Origin: Vibrio stylophorae
GTDB taxonomy: Bacteria; Pseudomonadota; Gammaproteobacteria; Enterobacterales; Vibrionaceae
Direction of reading: 5' to 3'
Length of the DNA stretch: 64,000 bases
Assembly (NCBI RefSeq): GCF_921293875.1
Contig: NZ_CAKLDI010000001.1
Coordinates: forward strand, 558,001 to 622,000
The notes below the pieces were generated by a model that searched no databases, had not been told where the DNA came from, and worked only from the letters and a program-made list of their open reading frames with translations. This document shows positions 50,547-57,292 of this stretch, in pieces. Each line of letters starts with the position of its first letter. The stretch's first letter is position 1. The position numbers were made by a program, and so were the translations under genes.

Positions 50547-51074
50547 TTAGCCGTTCTGAGCGAGGTAGTGCTCCGGGTGGCGGTGTGGGGCGAGCGCCAA
50601 AATAATCGCCTGAACATAGACACTGCTGCGGGTCAGTAGATGATCCGTTAAAAGACCAATCGCACCGCCTTTTTGCTTAATGTTCTCAGTAGCAAAGAGT
50701 GCATCCATCACATCACCAAGCTCTTCGCCTTGCGCAATTCGATGCAGTACCTTTGGCGGCAGGGGAAGGCCTGCTGAGCGGGTGGCACTTTGCTGCTCGC
50801 CTTGGCGAATGGCAATCCATGCGTAGGTGAGACCGCTGTCGATTCCTGCTTCCATGGTGACATAAAAATCGGCATTGGGATGTAGCTGCGCAGCGCTTTG
50901 TAAGCGGTTTAGTGCGCCTAGCTTGGTTTCATTATCACTTAAAGGCTGATCGGCCACGCCGCTTTGCGCTGCGACACCAATATATTCAATAGACTGCGTA
51001 AAGCATTGAGAAAAAGCCTGCTTGACTGCATTGATTTTGGCTGGATTGTTTGAGCCCACGACCACAGTTAACAC
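50547..51074 (-). CDS. yjjX: inosine/xanthosine triphosphatase (YjjX)
   Basis: 175 residues. The N-terminus VVVGSNNPAKINAVKQAF and the segment YVTMEAGID are typical of the YjjX/ITPase-like family that removes ITP/XTP from the nucleotide pool. Start is a GTG at 51074. Convergent with trpR, as in E. coli. It marks the edge of the conserved block; the histidine decarboxylase cluster begins on its far side. Confidence 0.9.
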   Translation of the reverse strand: MLTVVVGSNNPAKINAVKQAFSQCFTQSIEYIGVAAQSGVADQPLSDNETKLGALNRLQSAAQLHPNADFYVTMEAGIDSGLTYAWIAIRQGEQQSATRSAGLPLPPKVLHRIAQGEELGDVMDALFATENIKQKGGAIGLLTDHLLTRSSVYVQAIILALAPHRHPEHYLAQNG

Positions 51075-51125
51075 GATATTGATTCCTTAAGAAAATCCCA
51101 GCCATAGTCTATGGTCTTTTGCGGT

Positions 51126-51416
51126 TTATGTCAGCTGAGTGGGTGATACAAATGAATCCCTATAGCGCCAAATAGCTTGAATTAAATAGCTATATATCAG
51201 CGCTTGATGTGGCTGACAGCAGATGGCTCCACCTTGGTCATGACTCAGCGTCCAATGATCCTGATGAGTATGTAAGTAGAAGAAGTTCGCGGCTTGCCCT
51301 TTGAGTGAGGCGATCACTGGCATTGGCCTGCGTATGGTTGCGGGTGGCAGCGTACAAGCAATGGCTTGGCGTCCTGAGCTGATGGTTTTGCTGAGCCTGT
51401 CATTGTCGAGCAGCAT
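51126..51416 (-). CDS. doubtful small open frame
   Basis: A 96-codon frame from ATG 51416 rich in His, Gln and Trp (for example FYLHTHQDHWTLSHDQGG). It has no good ribosome binding site, its start is about 60 bases past the hisRS terminator, and I recognise no family. The surrounding gap (51075-51543) otherwise contains only that terminator. Reported so the gap is described; it may well be non-coding. Confidence 0.2.
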   Translation of the reverse strand: MLLDNDRLSKTISSGRQAIACTLPPATIRRPMPVIASLKGQAANFFYLHTHQDHWTLSHDQGGAICCQPHQALIYSYLIQAIWRYRDSFVSPTQLT

Positions 51417-51473
51417 ATTGGTGGTTAAAAAGCGCGGTATGCAATTTGTGCTGGGTTGATTATGTTGGCTATA

Positions 51474-51503
51474 TAAAAAAACCGCAGCCGAAGCTGCGGT
51501 TTG
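51474..51503 (-). terminator. terminator of the histidine decarboxylase operon
   Basis: Perfect 10-bp stem AAACCGCAGC/GCTGCGGTTT with a TTCG loop on the minus strand and a T run, about 40 bases after the hisRS stop. Confidence 0.88.
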
Positions 51504-51543
51504 GGCAGAAGCGCTCTCGCGCTTCACACAGGAGTGGGGGAGT

Positions 51544-52806
51544 TTATGCTTTGAGTAGCTTGCTGAGGCTGTCATGAAGCAGGTGACGCTCCACAGTAAC
51601 CGATTGTTCAGCTTGCGGTGCCCATAGGCCAATGCCACCATCGCCATTGAGGGTGACAATGACGCGGCAGTTTGATTTCAACGCACGTTGGTGCTGACGT
51701 TTGAGTTTGCCGCCAGCAAAATCGCTGTAAACGCGAAGCTGCTCGTGTTGTTGGCGAATCTCGTGAGCCAAACCTAGCGCATCGATATGATGTTCGCTGT
51801 CTTCATAGGTCACCACGACATCCGGTACCTGCGCAACATGCTTATCTGCGCCAACCGTTTGAATCAGGAGCAATAGACGTTCGATGCCGATGGCAAAGCC
51901 AGAAGCCGGTAAGCCCTTGCTGCTAAACATTTCCACCAAGCCGTCATAACGACCACCGCCACACACTGTTCCTTGAGAGCCCAGTTCTTCAGTGATCCAC
52001 TCAAATACGGTGCGGGTGTAGTAATCAAGACCGCGCACAAGGCGAGGGTTGATGGTGTAGCTAATACCAGCACTGTCGAGGAGCTTACAAAGCTGCTCAA
52101 AGTGCGCGCGCGACTCATCTTGCAAGTGATCTAATAGTTTTGGCGCGCCTTCAATCATCGCCTGCATCTCTGGGTTTTTACTGTCCAAAATACGCAGTGG
52201 GTTAGTTTCTAGGCGGCGTAGGCTATCTTCATCAAGCTCATCTTTATGCGCTTCAAAGTAGGCAACGAGCTCAGCACGGTGCGCGGTACGCTCTTCTGGG
52301 GTGCCCAGTGAGTTAATCTCAAGGCGAACATGATCGGCAACACCAAGTGCCTTAAACATGTCATAGACCATGTAGATCAATTCAGCATCGATATCAGCCC
52401 CTGGCATGCCAAAGGTTTCCACACCCAGTTGGGTAAACTGACGCAAGCGACCTTTTTGTGGGCGCTCATAGCGGAACATTGGGCCTTGATACCAAAGACG
52501 CTGAGTCGATTGATAACACATGTTGTGCTCAATCACTGCACGTACACAACCACTGGTGCCTTCTGGGCGCAAGGTAATATGTTCGCCGCTTTTATCTAAA
52601 AAGTTATACATCTCTTTAGATACGATATCAGTGGACTCACCCACTGCGCGTTCAAACAGGGCCACAGGCTCAAGCAGTGGCAGACGGATCTCTTGGTAGC
52701 CATATCTGTGGGTCATGCGACGAACCACAGTTTCAAGCCACTGCCACAGTGGTGTTTCTTCCGGCAAGACATCCTTCATGCCGCGAATCGATTGGATCTT
52801 ACTCAT
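51544..52806 (-). CDS. hisS: histidyl-tRNA synthetase of the histamine cluster
   Basis: 420 residues. Class IIa synthetase with all catalytic features: motif 2 arginine R112 (FRYERPQ), the HisRS-specific RGLDYYTRTVFE with R258, motif 3 R310 in GIERL, and the histidine pocket residues E82, T84, Q126, E130 and Y263. C-terminal anticodon-binding domain follows. Fourth gene of hdcT1-hdc-hdcT2-hisRS, the order I recall for Morganella and Raoultella. Whether the chromosome has another hisS next to ispG/der cannot be seen; this copy may be accessory, keeping tRNA charged when histidine is consumed. Confidence 0.93.
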   Translation of the reverse strand: MSKIQSIRGMKDVLPEETPLWQWLETVVRRMTHRYGYQEIRLPLLEPVALFERAVGESTDIVSKEMYNFLDKSGEHITLRPEGTSGCVRAVIEHNMCYQSTQRLWYQGPMFRYERPQKGRLRQFTQLGVETFGMPGADIDAELIYMVYDMFKALGVADHVRLEINSLGTPEERTAHRAELVAYFEAHKDELDEDSLRRLETNPLRILDSKNPEMQAMIEGAPKLLDHLQDESRAHFEQLCKLLDSAGISYTINPRLVRGLDYYTRTVFEWITEELGSQGTVCGGGRYDGLVEMFSSKGLPASGFAIGIERLLLLIQTVGADKHVAQVPDVVVTYEDSEHHIDALGLAHEIRQQHEQLRVYSDFAGGKLKRQHQRALKSNCRVIVTLNGDGGIGLWAPQAEQSVTVERHLLHDSLSKLLKA

Positions 52807-52837
52807 AGTTACTCCATTTAGCGCTGCGGAAAATCAG

Positions 52838-52864
52838 CTTTGCCGCCAGCGCTCAGCGGCAAAG
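52838..52864 (-). other. hairpin between hdcT2 and hisRS
   Basis: Perfect 9-bp stem CTTTGCCGC/GCGGCAAAG with a nine-base loop. No T run, so processing or translational control is more likely than termination. Confidence 0.55.
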
Positions 52865-52874
52865 GGGGCGAGGA

Positions 52875-54233
52875 TTACACTTCAGCGGGTGCCTCGGCGT
52901 TATCCAGCGCAGCTGCGGTGTTCGACGCTTGTCGAATCACCACCATGAGATAGAGCGGAATGGTCAGGATCTGAATGATGATGGCCAAAAGGAGCGGTTT
53001 GGCACCAGAGCCCACAAGTGCAAAGAGCACAAAGCTCAAGCCGATGCAGCTGAGTAGGCAAAAGAGAATAAACATCCAACCGCGTCCAGTACCGAAACGT
53101 ACCATTAGCACAGGTAGGGCAATGGCCGCAAAGGCATAGGGGATTAAACCGGCTGAAATGGCAAGCAAAATAATATTGCTAAATTGCTTCTCAAGGTTTG
53201 GCGAGACGGTGAGGAGCAACACCACACTCATTAAACACGCGGTAAAAATCAAACCAAGGTAAGGCACATTGCGCTTGTTGGTCTTGGCAAAAAATTGCGG
53301 GAATAGACCTTCTTTTGCCGCTGAGCGCGGTACTTCGGTTTGCAAAATTTGCCAACCGGGCATGGCACCTAAACAGGCAATAATGACCATGGCTGAGATG
53401 ATTTGGCCAGCCGTTTCACCCCACATATGGCGCGCGGTATCAGCAAATGGTGAGCCAGAAACGATCAATTGATCATGTGGAAGAACACCCATGATGACGT
53501 TACTGGAGCTGACATAACAAAGCGCGGCGATGGAGAGGCCAATGAGGGTGGCGAGGGGAATATTACGTTTGGGATTTTCAGCTTGGCCGGTGGAGACAGA
53601 GGCGGATTCGATGCCTAGAAAGCCCCAAAGAGAAACCGATGCGGCGGTCATAATGGCATGGGCATTGCTGTCGCCTGAGACATTGAAACTGGCCATATAG
53701 CGATCGGGGGAGAAATCAAACCAACCGAAAATACCAACACTGAGTACCACGGTCACCATGCAAAGGCCGGTGAAGATTTGCGCGTAGCCGACGACTTTTG
53801 CGCCTTGAAGGCCGAGAAGAACAAAGATCCAGAGAATTGCGATGGCGGCAAATGCTGCGTGCAGCGGGTCGCTAAGCGACGGGAAGAAGAAGGAGAGGTA
53901 GCCAACGCCGGTCACAAGTAGGGCACAGTTGCCAATCCACGTTGAGAGCCAGTAAAAGAGGGAACTTTGTAATCCCACATAGGGACCAAAAGCGGTGCCA
54001 ACATTGGCAACGATACCGCCGTGTTTGGGCGAGATGATGCTTAGTTTGGCAAAGACGAGAGCCAGGGCAAGGACGCCAAAGAAGGTCACAACCCAACCCC
54101 AAAGGGAGATTGAACCAATATTAGCCAGCGAGCTTGGCAGCATAAAAACACCGCTTCCCATCATATTGGAAGCTGTCATGATTGTGAGGGCAACTAAGCC
54201 CATTCTGTGGGTGGTTTTTGTTGTTGAGTCCAT
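52875..54233 (-). CDS. hdcT2: second APC-family amino acid antiporter of the histamine cluster
   Basis: 452 residues with about 12 membrane segments. The N-terminus HRMGLVALTIMTASNMMGSGVFMLPSSLA is the APC/basic amino acid-polyamine antiporter signature (GSG motif in TM1). Closely related in layout to hdcT1. By position probably a histidine/histamine exchanger or a related carrier. No Shine-Dalgarno sequence is visible before ATG 54233 or the GTG five codons upstream, so the start is uncertain. Two strong hairpins separate it from hdc, which suggests lower expression. Confidence 0.85.
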   Translation of the reverse strand: MDSTTKTTHRMGLVALTIMTASNMMGSGVFMLPSSLANIGSISLWGWVVTFFGVLALALVFAKLSIISPKHGGIVANVGTAFGPYVGLQSSLFYWLSTWIGNCALLVTGVGYLSFFFPSLSDPLHAAFAAIAILWIFVLLGLQGAKVVGYAQIFTGLCMVTVVLSVGIFGWFDFSPDRYMASFNVSGDSNAHAIMTAASVSLWGFLGIESASVSTGQAENPKRNIPLATLIGLSIAALCYVSSSNVIMGVLPHDQLIVSGSPFADTARHMWGETAGQIISAMVIIACLGAMPGWQILQTEVPRSAAKEGLFPQFFAKTNKRNVPYLGLIFTACLMSVVLLLTVSPNLEKQFSNIILLAISAGLIPYAFAAIALPVLMVRFGTGRGWMFILFCLLSCIGLSFVLFALVGSGAKPLLLAIIIQILTIPLYLMVVIRQASNTAAALDNAEAPAEV

Positions 54234-54331
54234 ATCATTTTTTGTCACGCATAAACTTTTGTGTCCAACTGTGTCACGAGAGCAAACACGAGATTGCAAA
54301 GGACACAAAAGCGGATTAAGTTAGAGGAGCA

Positions 54332-54369
54332 AGGTTGCCAGCCAAGATTGGCGTCATCGCTGGCAACCT
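54332..54369 (-). other. second hairpin downstream of hdc
   Basis: AGGTTGCCAGC pairs perfectly with GCTGGCAACCT (11 bp) across a 16-base loop. Lies between hdc and hdcT2. Confidence 0.6.
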
Positions 54370-54376
54370 GAGAGTG

Positions 54377-54405
54377 AAGGCTGTGCATCGCACAGCCTTT
54401 TTTTT
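54377..54405. other. hairpin directly after hdc
   Basis: Perfect 10-bp stem AAGGCTGTGC/GCACAGCCTT with an eight-base T run on the plus-strand side only. For the hdc transcript the run lies before the stem as A residues, so it is a perfect terminator for plus-strand transcription but only a 3' hairpin for hdc. Confidence 0.7.
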
Positions 54406-55540
54406 ATGCTGCGCGGTTTTGTGCGTCAGCAATCACGTCGTCAATCAGCGCGTCAATCTTGTCGCTGTCTAGATGGTGAGCTGTGGTGATCAAGTGTGCT
54501 TGACCGCCAGAAGTTGCTAGGCAATGCTCTTTCCAAACTGCTTCAGATGGCTCTGGGAATACAACAGTGATTGAGTTTTTGTTGCGCCATGCATCGATAC
54601 CAGCTTTTTTCAAGCGATCAACTGCGTATTGAGCAAGCTCTAGGCTGTGTTCGATACGACGTTTCCACTCAGCAAAGCTGTGTGAACGAATCGCAGACCA
54701 CATCATTAGTGGTGTGTGACCGTTACGTGAACCGGTGATGGTTTTATCGTGTGCAGAGATGTAGTCGATTTCTACAGTGATACGATCAACGTTTTCTTTC
54801 TTCGCAAGCACGATGCCGCATGGGATTGGAGAACCAATCATTTTGTGGCCAGATACACCGATTGAGTCGATACCATCAGCGAAAGTGAATGGTTGTGCAT
54901 CATCAACGAATGGCAGAATCATACCGCTTAGGGCTGCGTCAGCGTGTAGATAGTAATCTTCACGGTTGATGCCTAGCTCTTTAATGCGCTCTTGAATCAA
55001 TGCGATGTTATCAACTGCGCCACGTACGGTAGTACCGATGTTTGCGAAGATGATTGGGTGTTTTTCGTTGTCTGCTTTGATTTTACGAATCAAATCATCG
55101 TAGTCCATCTCACCGTTTGGTAGAGATTCAACAACTTGAGATTTGATGCGAAGCAATTTCACGATTTTCGCAACTGAGTAGTGAGTGTCTTTTGAGTAGT
55201 ACAAAGTCCCATCTGGGAAAAGCTCACGACCAAGGTAGCAACCGAACATGTTACCTTCGGTACCGCCGTTAGTTACATAACCCCAGCTTTGCTCAAATGG
55301 GATCTTGAATAGGTCTGCAAAGTACTCCATCACTTCTTTTTCGAAGTCGAAAGAGTTCAATAGGTAGTTGCAGTACTCTGCCCAGTCACCACAGTTGTTG
55401 ATTGAGAAGCGCATGAAGCGTTCTAGATTGGTGTAGTCAAAGTCAGCGGATTCTGGGTAGCCAATGTTGAAATATTGGTTTTTAACACAGTAAGCCCAGA
55501 AGGCGTCGAGTCTGTTTTGATCTTCAATAGATAAAGCCAT
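54404..55540 (-). CDS. hdc: histidine decarboxylase (PLP-dependent)
   Basis: 378 residues. Converts histidine to histamine and CO2. It reads as a close relative of the Morganella/Photobacterium enzyme: the N-terminal half ([38 protein letters not shown]) is as I recall that protein. PLP lysine is K233 in SGHKMIGSP, the PLP-stacking histidine H120 in KDTHYS, and the pyridine-binding aspartate D201 in HADAALSG. Intact in length. Codon use is strongly biased, like a highly expressed gene, unlike hdcT2 and hisRS. With the antiporters it would consume protons inside and export histamine. Confidence 0.96.
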   Translation of the reverse strand: MALSIEDQNRLDAFWAYCVKNQYFNIGYPESADFDYTNLERFMRFSINNCGDWAEYCNYLLNSFDFEKEVMEYFADLFKIPFEQSWGYVTNGGTEGNMFGCYLGRELFPDGTLYYSKDTHYSVAKIVKLLRIKSQVVESLPNGEMDYDDLIRKIKADNEKHPIIFANIGTTVRGAVDNIALIQERIKELGINREDYYLHADAALSGMILPFVDDAQPFTFADGIDSIGVSGHKMIGSPIPCGIVLAKKENVDRITVEIDYISAHDKTITGSRNGHTPLMMWSAIRSHSFAEWKRRIEHSLELAQYAVDRLKKAGIDAWRNKNSITVVFPEPSEAVWKEHCLATSGGQAHLITTAHHLDSDKIDALIDDVIADAQNRAA

Positions 55541-55575
55541 TTTTCATACTCTCTTTGGTTATTTGACTGAATTAA

Positions 55576-56940
55576 TTAATCGTTTTGCTCAGGTTGTACG
55601 TCTTCAAGGTAAAGCACTTTGTCGCCGTGTTTTACTTTGCCAGCCGCTACGAAGCAGTACATTGGGATGGTCATCATCATCATCACGATGCCCCAGAAGA
55701 TAGAATCTGAACCAGAACCCAATAGAGCGAAGATGCTGTAAATCATGCCTAGTACAACGAGTACGCTGTAGAACATGAAGGTACGGCCTTTGTTAAGCTT
55801 CTTAGAAGCCATGATGATTGGTAGAGAAATCAAGGCGTACATGTATGGAAGTAGCGATGCAAACACTGACATCAAGATTACGATTTGGAACTGCTCAGCA
55901 AGGTCTGGAGAAGCAGTCATCGCAAGTACGATGCTCATCAACACACCAGTGAAGATAAGGCTCTTCATTGGAACGTCGTTTTTGTTTACTTCAGCAAAGA
56001 ATTTAGGGAATAGACCTTGGTTTGCACCAGCACGTGGACCTTCAGATTGAAGAATCAACCAGCCAGAGATTGAACCAAAGCAAGCAATGATACTTAGTGC
56101 AGAAGCGATGTTACCAGCAGTGTCACCGAACATGTAACGTGCAGCAGCAGCGAATGGTGCAGCAGATTTCACAAGTTCTTCGTGAGGTACGATACCCATG
56201 ATTACTGTACAGCTACCAACGTAACAGATAGAAGCAATCAATAGACCGTAAACAGTTGCCTTAGGTACAGTGCGCTCTGGATCTTTAACTTGACCAGAAG
56301 AAACCACTGCAGATTCAACACCCAAGAAGCCCCATAGTGCGATAGATGCTGCGCTCATAATTGCAGATGCGTCGCTCTTACCAGTGCCGTTATACACTTG
56401 AGTGAATAGGTCTGGGTTGAACCAGAACCAGCCAACTAGACCCACACCAAGAACAACCACCAACATACAAGATGCAGTGAAAGATTGTGCGCGGCCAGCA
56501 ACTCTCGCACCAAAACTTGCTAGGCAAACAAAGCCCCAAAGGATTGCGATTGCTGCAACACAGCCGTAAGAAGGATTGGTCAGCTCAGGGAAGAAGTAGC
56601 TTAGGTAACCGACACCAGCAACAAGTAGTGCAACGTTACCCACCCAAGCACTGATCCAGTAACACATGGTGGTTTGGAAACCGATGAATGGACCGAAAGC
56701 ATCAGATGCATAAGCAACGATACCACCGTCACGTGGTGTAATCAGACTGGTCTTAGCGAAAACCAAGGCTAGTGAAATAACACCGATAATGGTGAAGAAC
56801 CAACCCCATAGAGAGATTGAACCAACACCCGCGAGGTTTGTCGGCAACATAAACACACCGGAACCCATCATGTTTGATGCGGTTACGAGCGTTAGCGCGA
56901 CAACGCCCATTTTATGGGCAGAGCTTGCACTCATAGTCAT
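55576..56940 (-). CDS. hdcT1: APC-family histidine/histamine antiporter
   Basis: 454-residue polytopic protein of about 12 segments; N-terminus HKMGVVALTLVTASNMMGSGVFMLP as in arginine/agmatine- and lysine/cadaverine-type antiporters. It lies 35 bases before hdc and shares its biased codon use, so the two are probably co-expressed strongly. Start ATG 56940 has AAGGA eight bases upstream; a second ATG two codons later is possible. Exchange of external histidine for internal histamine is inferred from position, not from residues I can prove. Confidence 0.88.
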   Translation of the reverse strand: MTMSASSAHKMGVVALTLVTASNMMGSGVFMLPTNLAGVGSISLWGWFFTIIGVISLALVFAKTSLITPRDGGIVAYASDAFGPFIGFQTTMCYWISAWVGNVALLVAGVGYLSYFFPELTNPSYGCVAAIAILWGFVCLASFGARVAGRAQSFTASCMLVVVLGVGLVGWFWFNPDLFTQVYNGTGKSDASAIMSAASIALWGFLGVESAVVSSGQVKDPERTVPKATVYGLLIASICYVGSCTVIMGIVPHEELVKSAAPFAAAARYMFGDTAGNIASALSIIACFGSISGWLILQSEGPRAGANQGLFPKFFAEVNKNDVPMKSLIFTGVLMSIVLAMTASPDLAEQFQIVILMSVFASLLPYMYALISLPIIMASKKLNKGRTFMFYSVLVVLGMIYSIFALLGSGSDSIFWGIVMMMMTIPMYCFVAAGKVKHGDKVLYLEDVQPEQND

Positions 56941-56980
56941 AGAACACGTCCTTAAGTAAAGAACCAACAAAAAATTCGGG

Positions 56981-57021
56981 CTCGCCATGCCATGTGGAAA
57001 TGCATGTCATGGCACGGCGAG
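56981..57021 (-). promoter_or_regulatory. leader hairpin of the hdcT1-hdc operon
   Basis: On the minus strand CTCGCC-G-TGCCATG pairs with CATGGCA-T-GGCGAG: 14 pairs including one G-U, loop of 13. The G-U makes the stem continuous in hdc-strand RNA but mismatched in the other strand, favouring a role in the hdc leader. GTAG stands four bases before the stem, as in REP elements bound by Y1 transposases. A TTTTTT run starts six bases or so after the stem, so a weak attenuator is also possible. Confidence 0.6.
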
Positions 57022-57088
57022 GCTGCTACCTGGACGATTCTAAGAAGATGTGACCTCAAAAATGAGATGCAGATCGCCATTTTCTCGG

Positions 57089-57102
57089 TTTTATTAATAA
57101 AA
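57089..57102. promoter_or_regulatory. AT-rich palindrome between divergent promoters
   Basis: Perfect 14-bp palindrome TTTTATTAATAAAA, between the hdcT1 leader and the fusion-gene promoter. Possible operator; could also be chance in AT-rich DNA. A TAGAAT at 57042-57037 (minus) is the best -10 candidate for hdcT1, with no good -35. Confidence 0.35.
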
Positions 57103-57181
57103 ATCAGCGAAAACTGCGCAATAAATAAACTAAATCAGCTTAATCGACTGCGTCCCCATTTCCATTTGGTGTGATCTACTT

Positions 57182-57209
57182 TTGAAAAATAAGTAAAAAG
57201 GCGTATATT
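57182..57209 (+). promoter_or_regulatory. promoter of the RAYT-HisRS fusion gene
   Basis: TTGAAA, a 16-base spacer and TATATT; expected start near 57216, giving a leader of about 77 bases. Shows that the fusion gene has its own promoter, divergent from hdcT1. Confidence 0.7.
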
Positions 57210-57259
57210 TGTCGGACAAAAATTGGAGAGAACGCGCAAGGATGGCCAATGAATCCAAT

Positions 57260-57277
57260 CTCAGATAACTATCTGAG
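57260..57277 (+). promoter_or_regulatory. hairpin next to the ribosome binding site of the fusion gene
   Basis: CTCAGATA-AC-TATCTGAG is a perfect palindrome ending six bases before the AGGAG at 57283-57287. A short frame of eight codons (57242-57268, MANESNLR) ends inside its left arm. Candidate site for translational or autoregulatory control. Confidence 0.5.
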
Positions 57278-57292
57278 GTCACAGGAGAAACC

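Noticed and set aside
56941-57060. Classical histidine attenuator or T-box in the hdc leader
   Set aside because: The only short frame before the hairpin (MAICISFFEVTSS on the minus strand) contains no histidine codon, and no T-box-type motif is visible; T-boxes are also not expected in this group.
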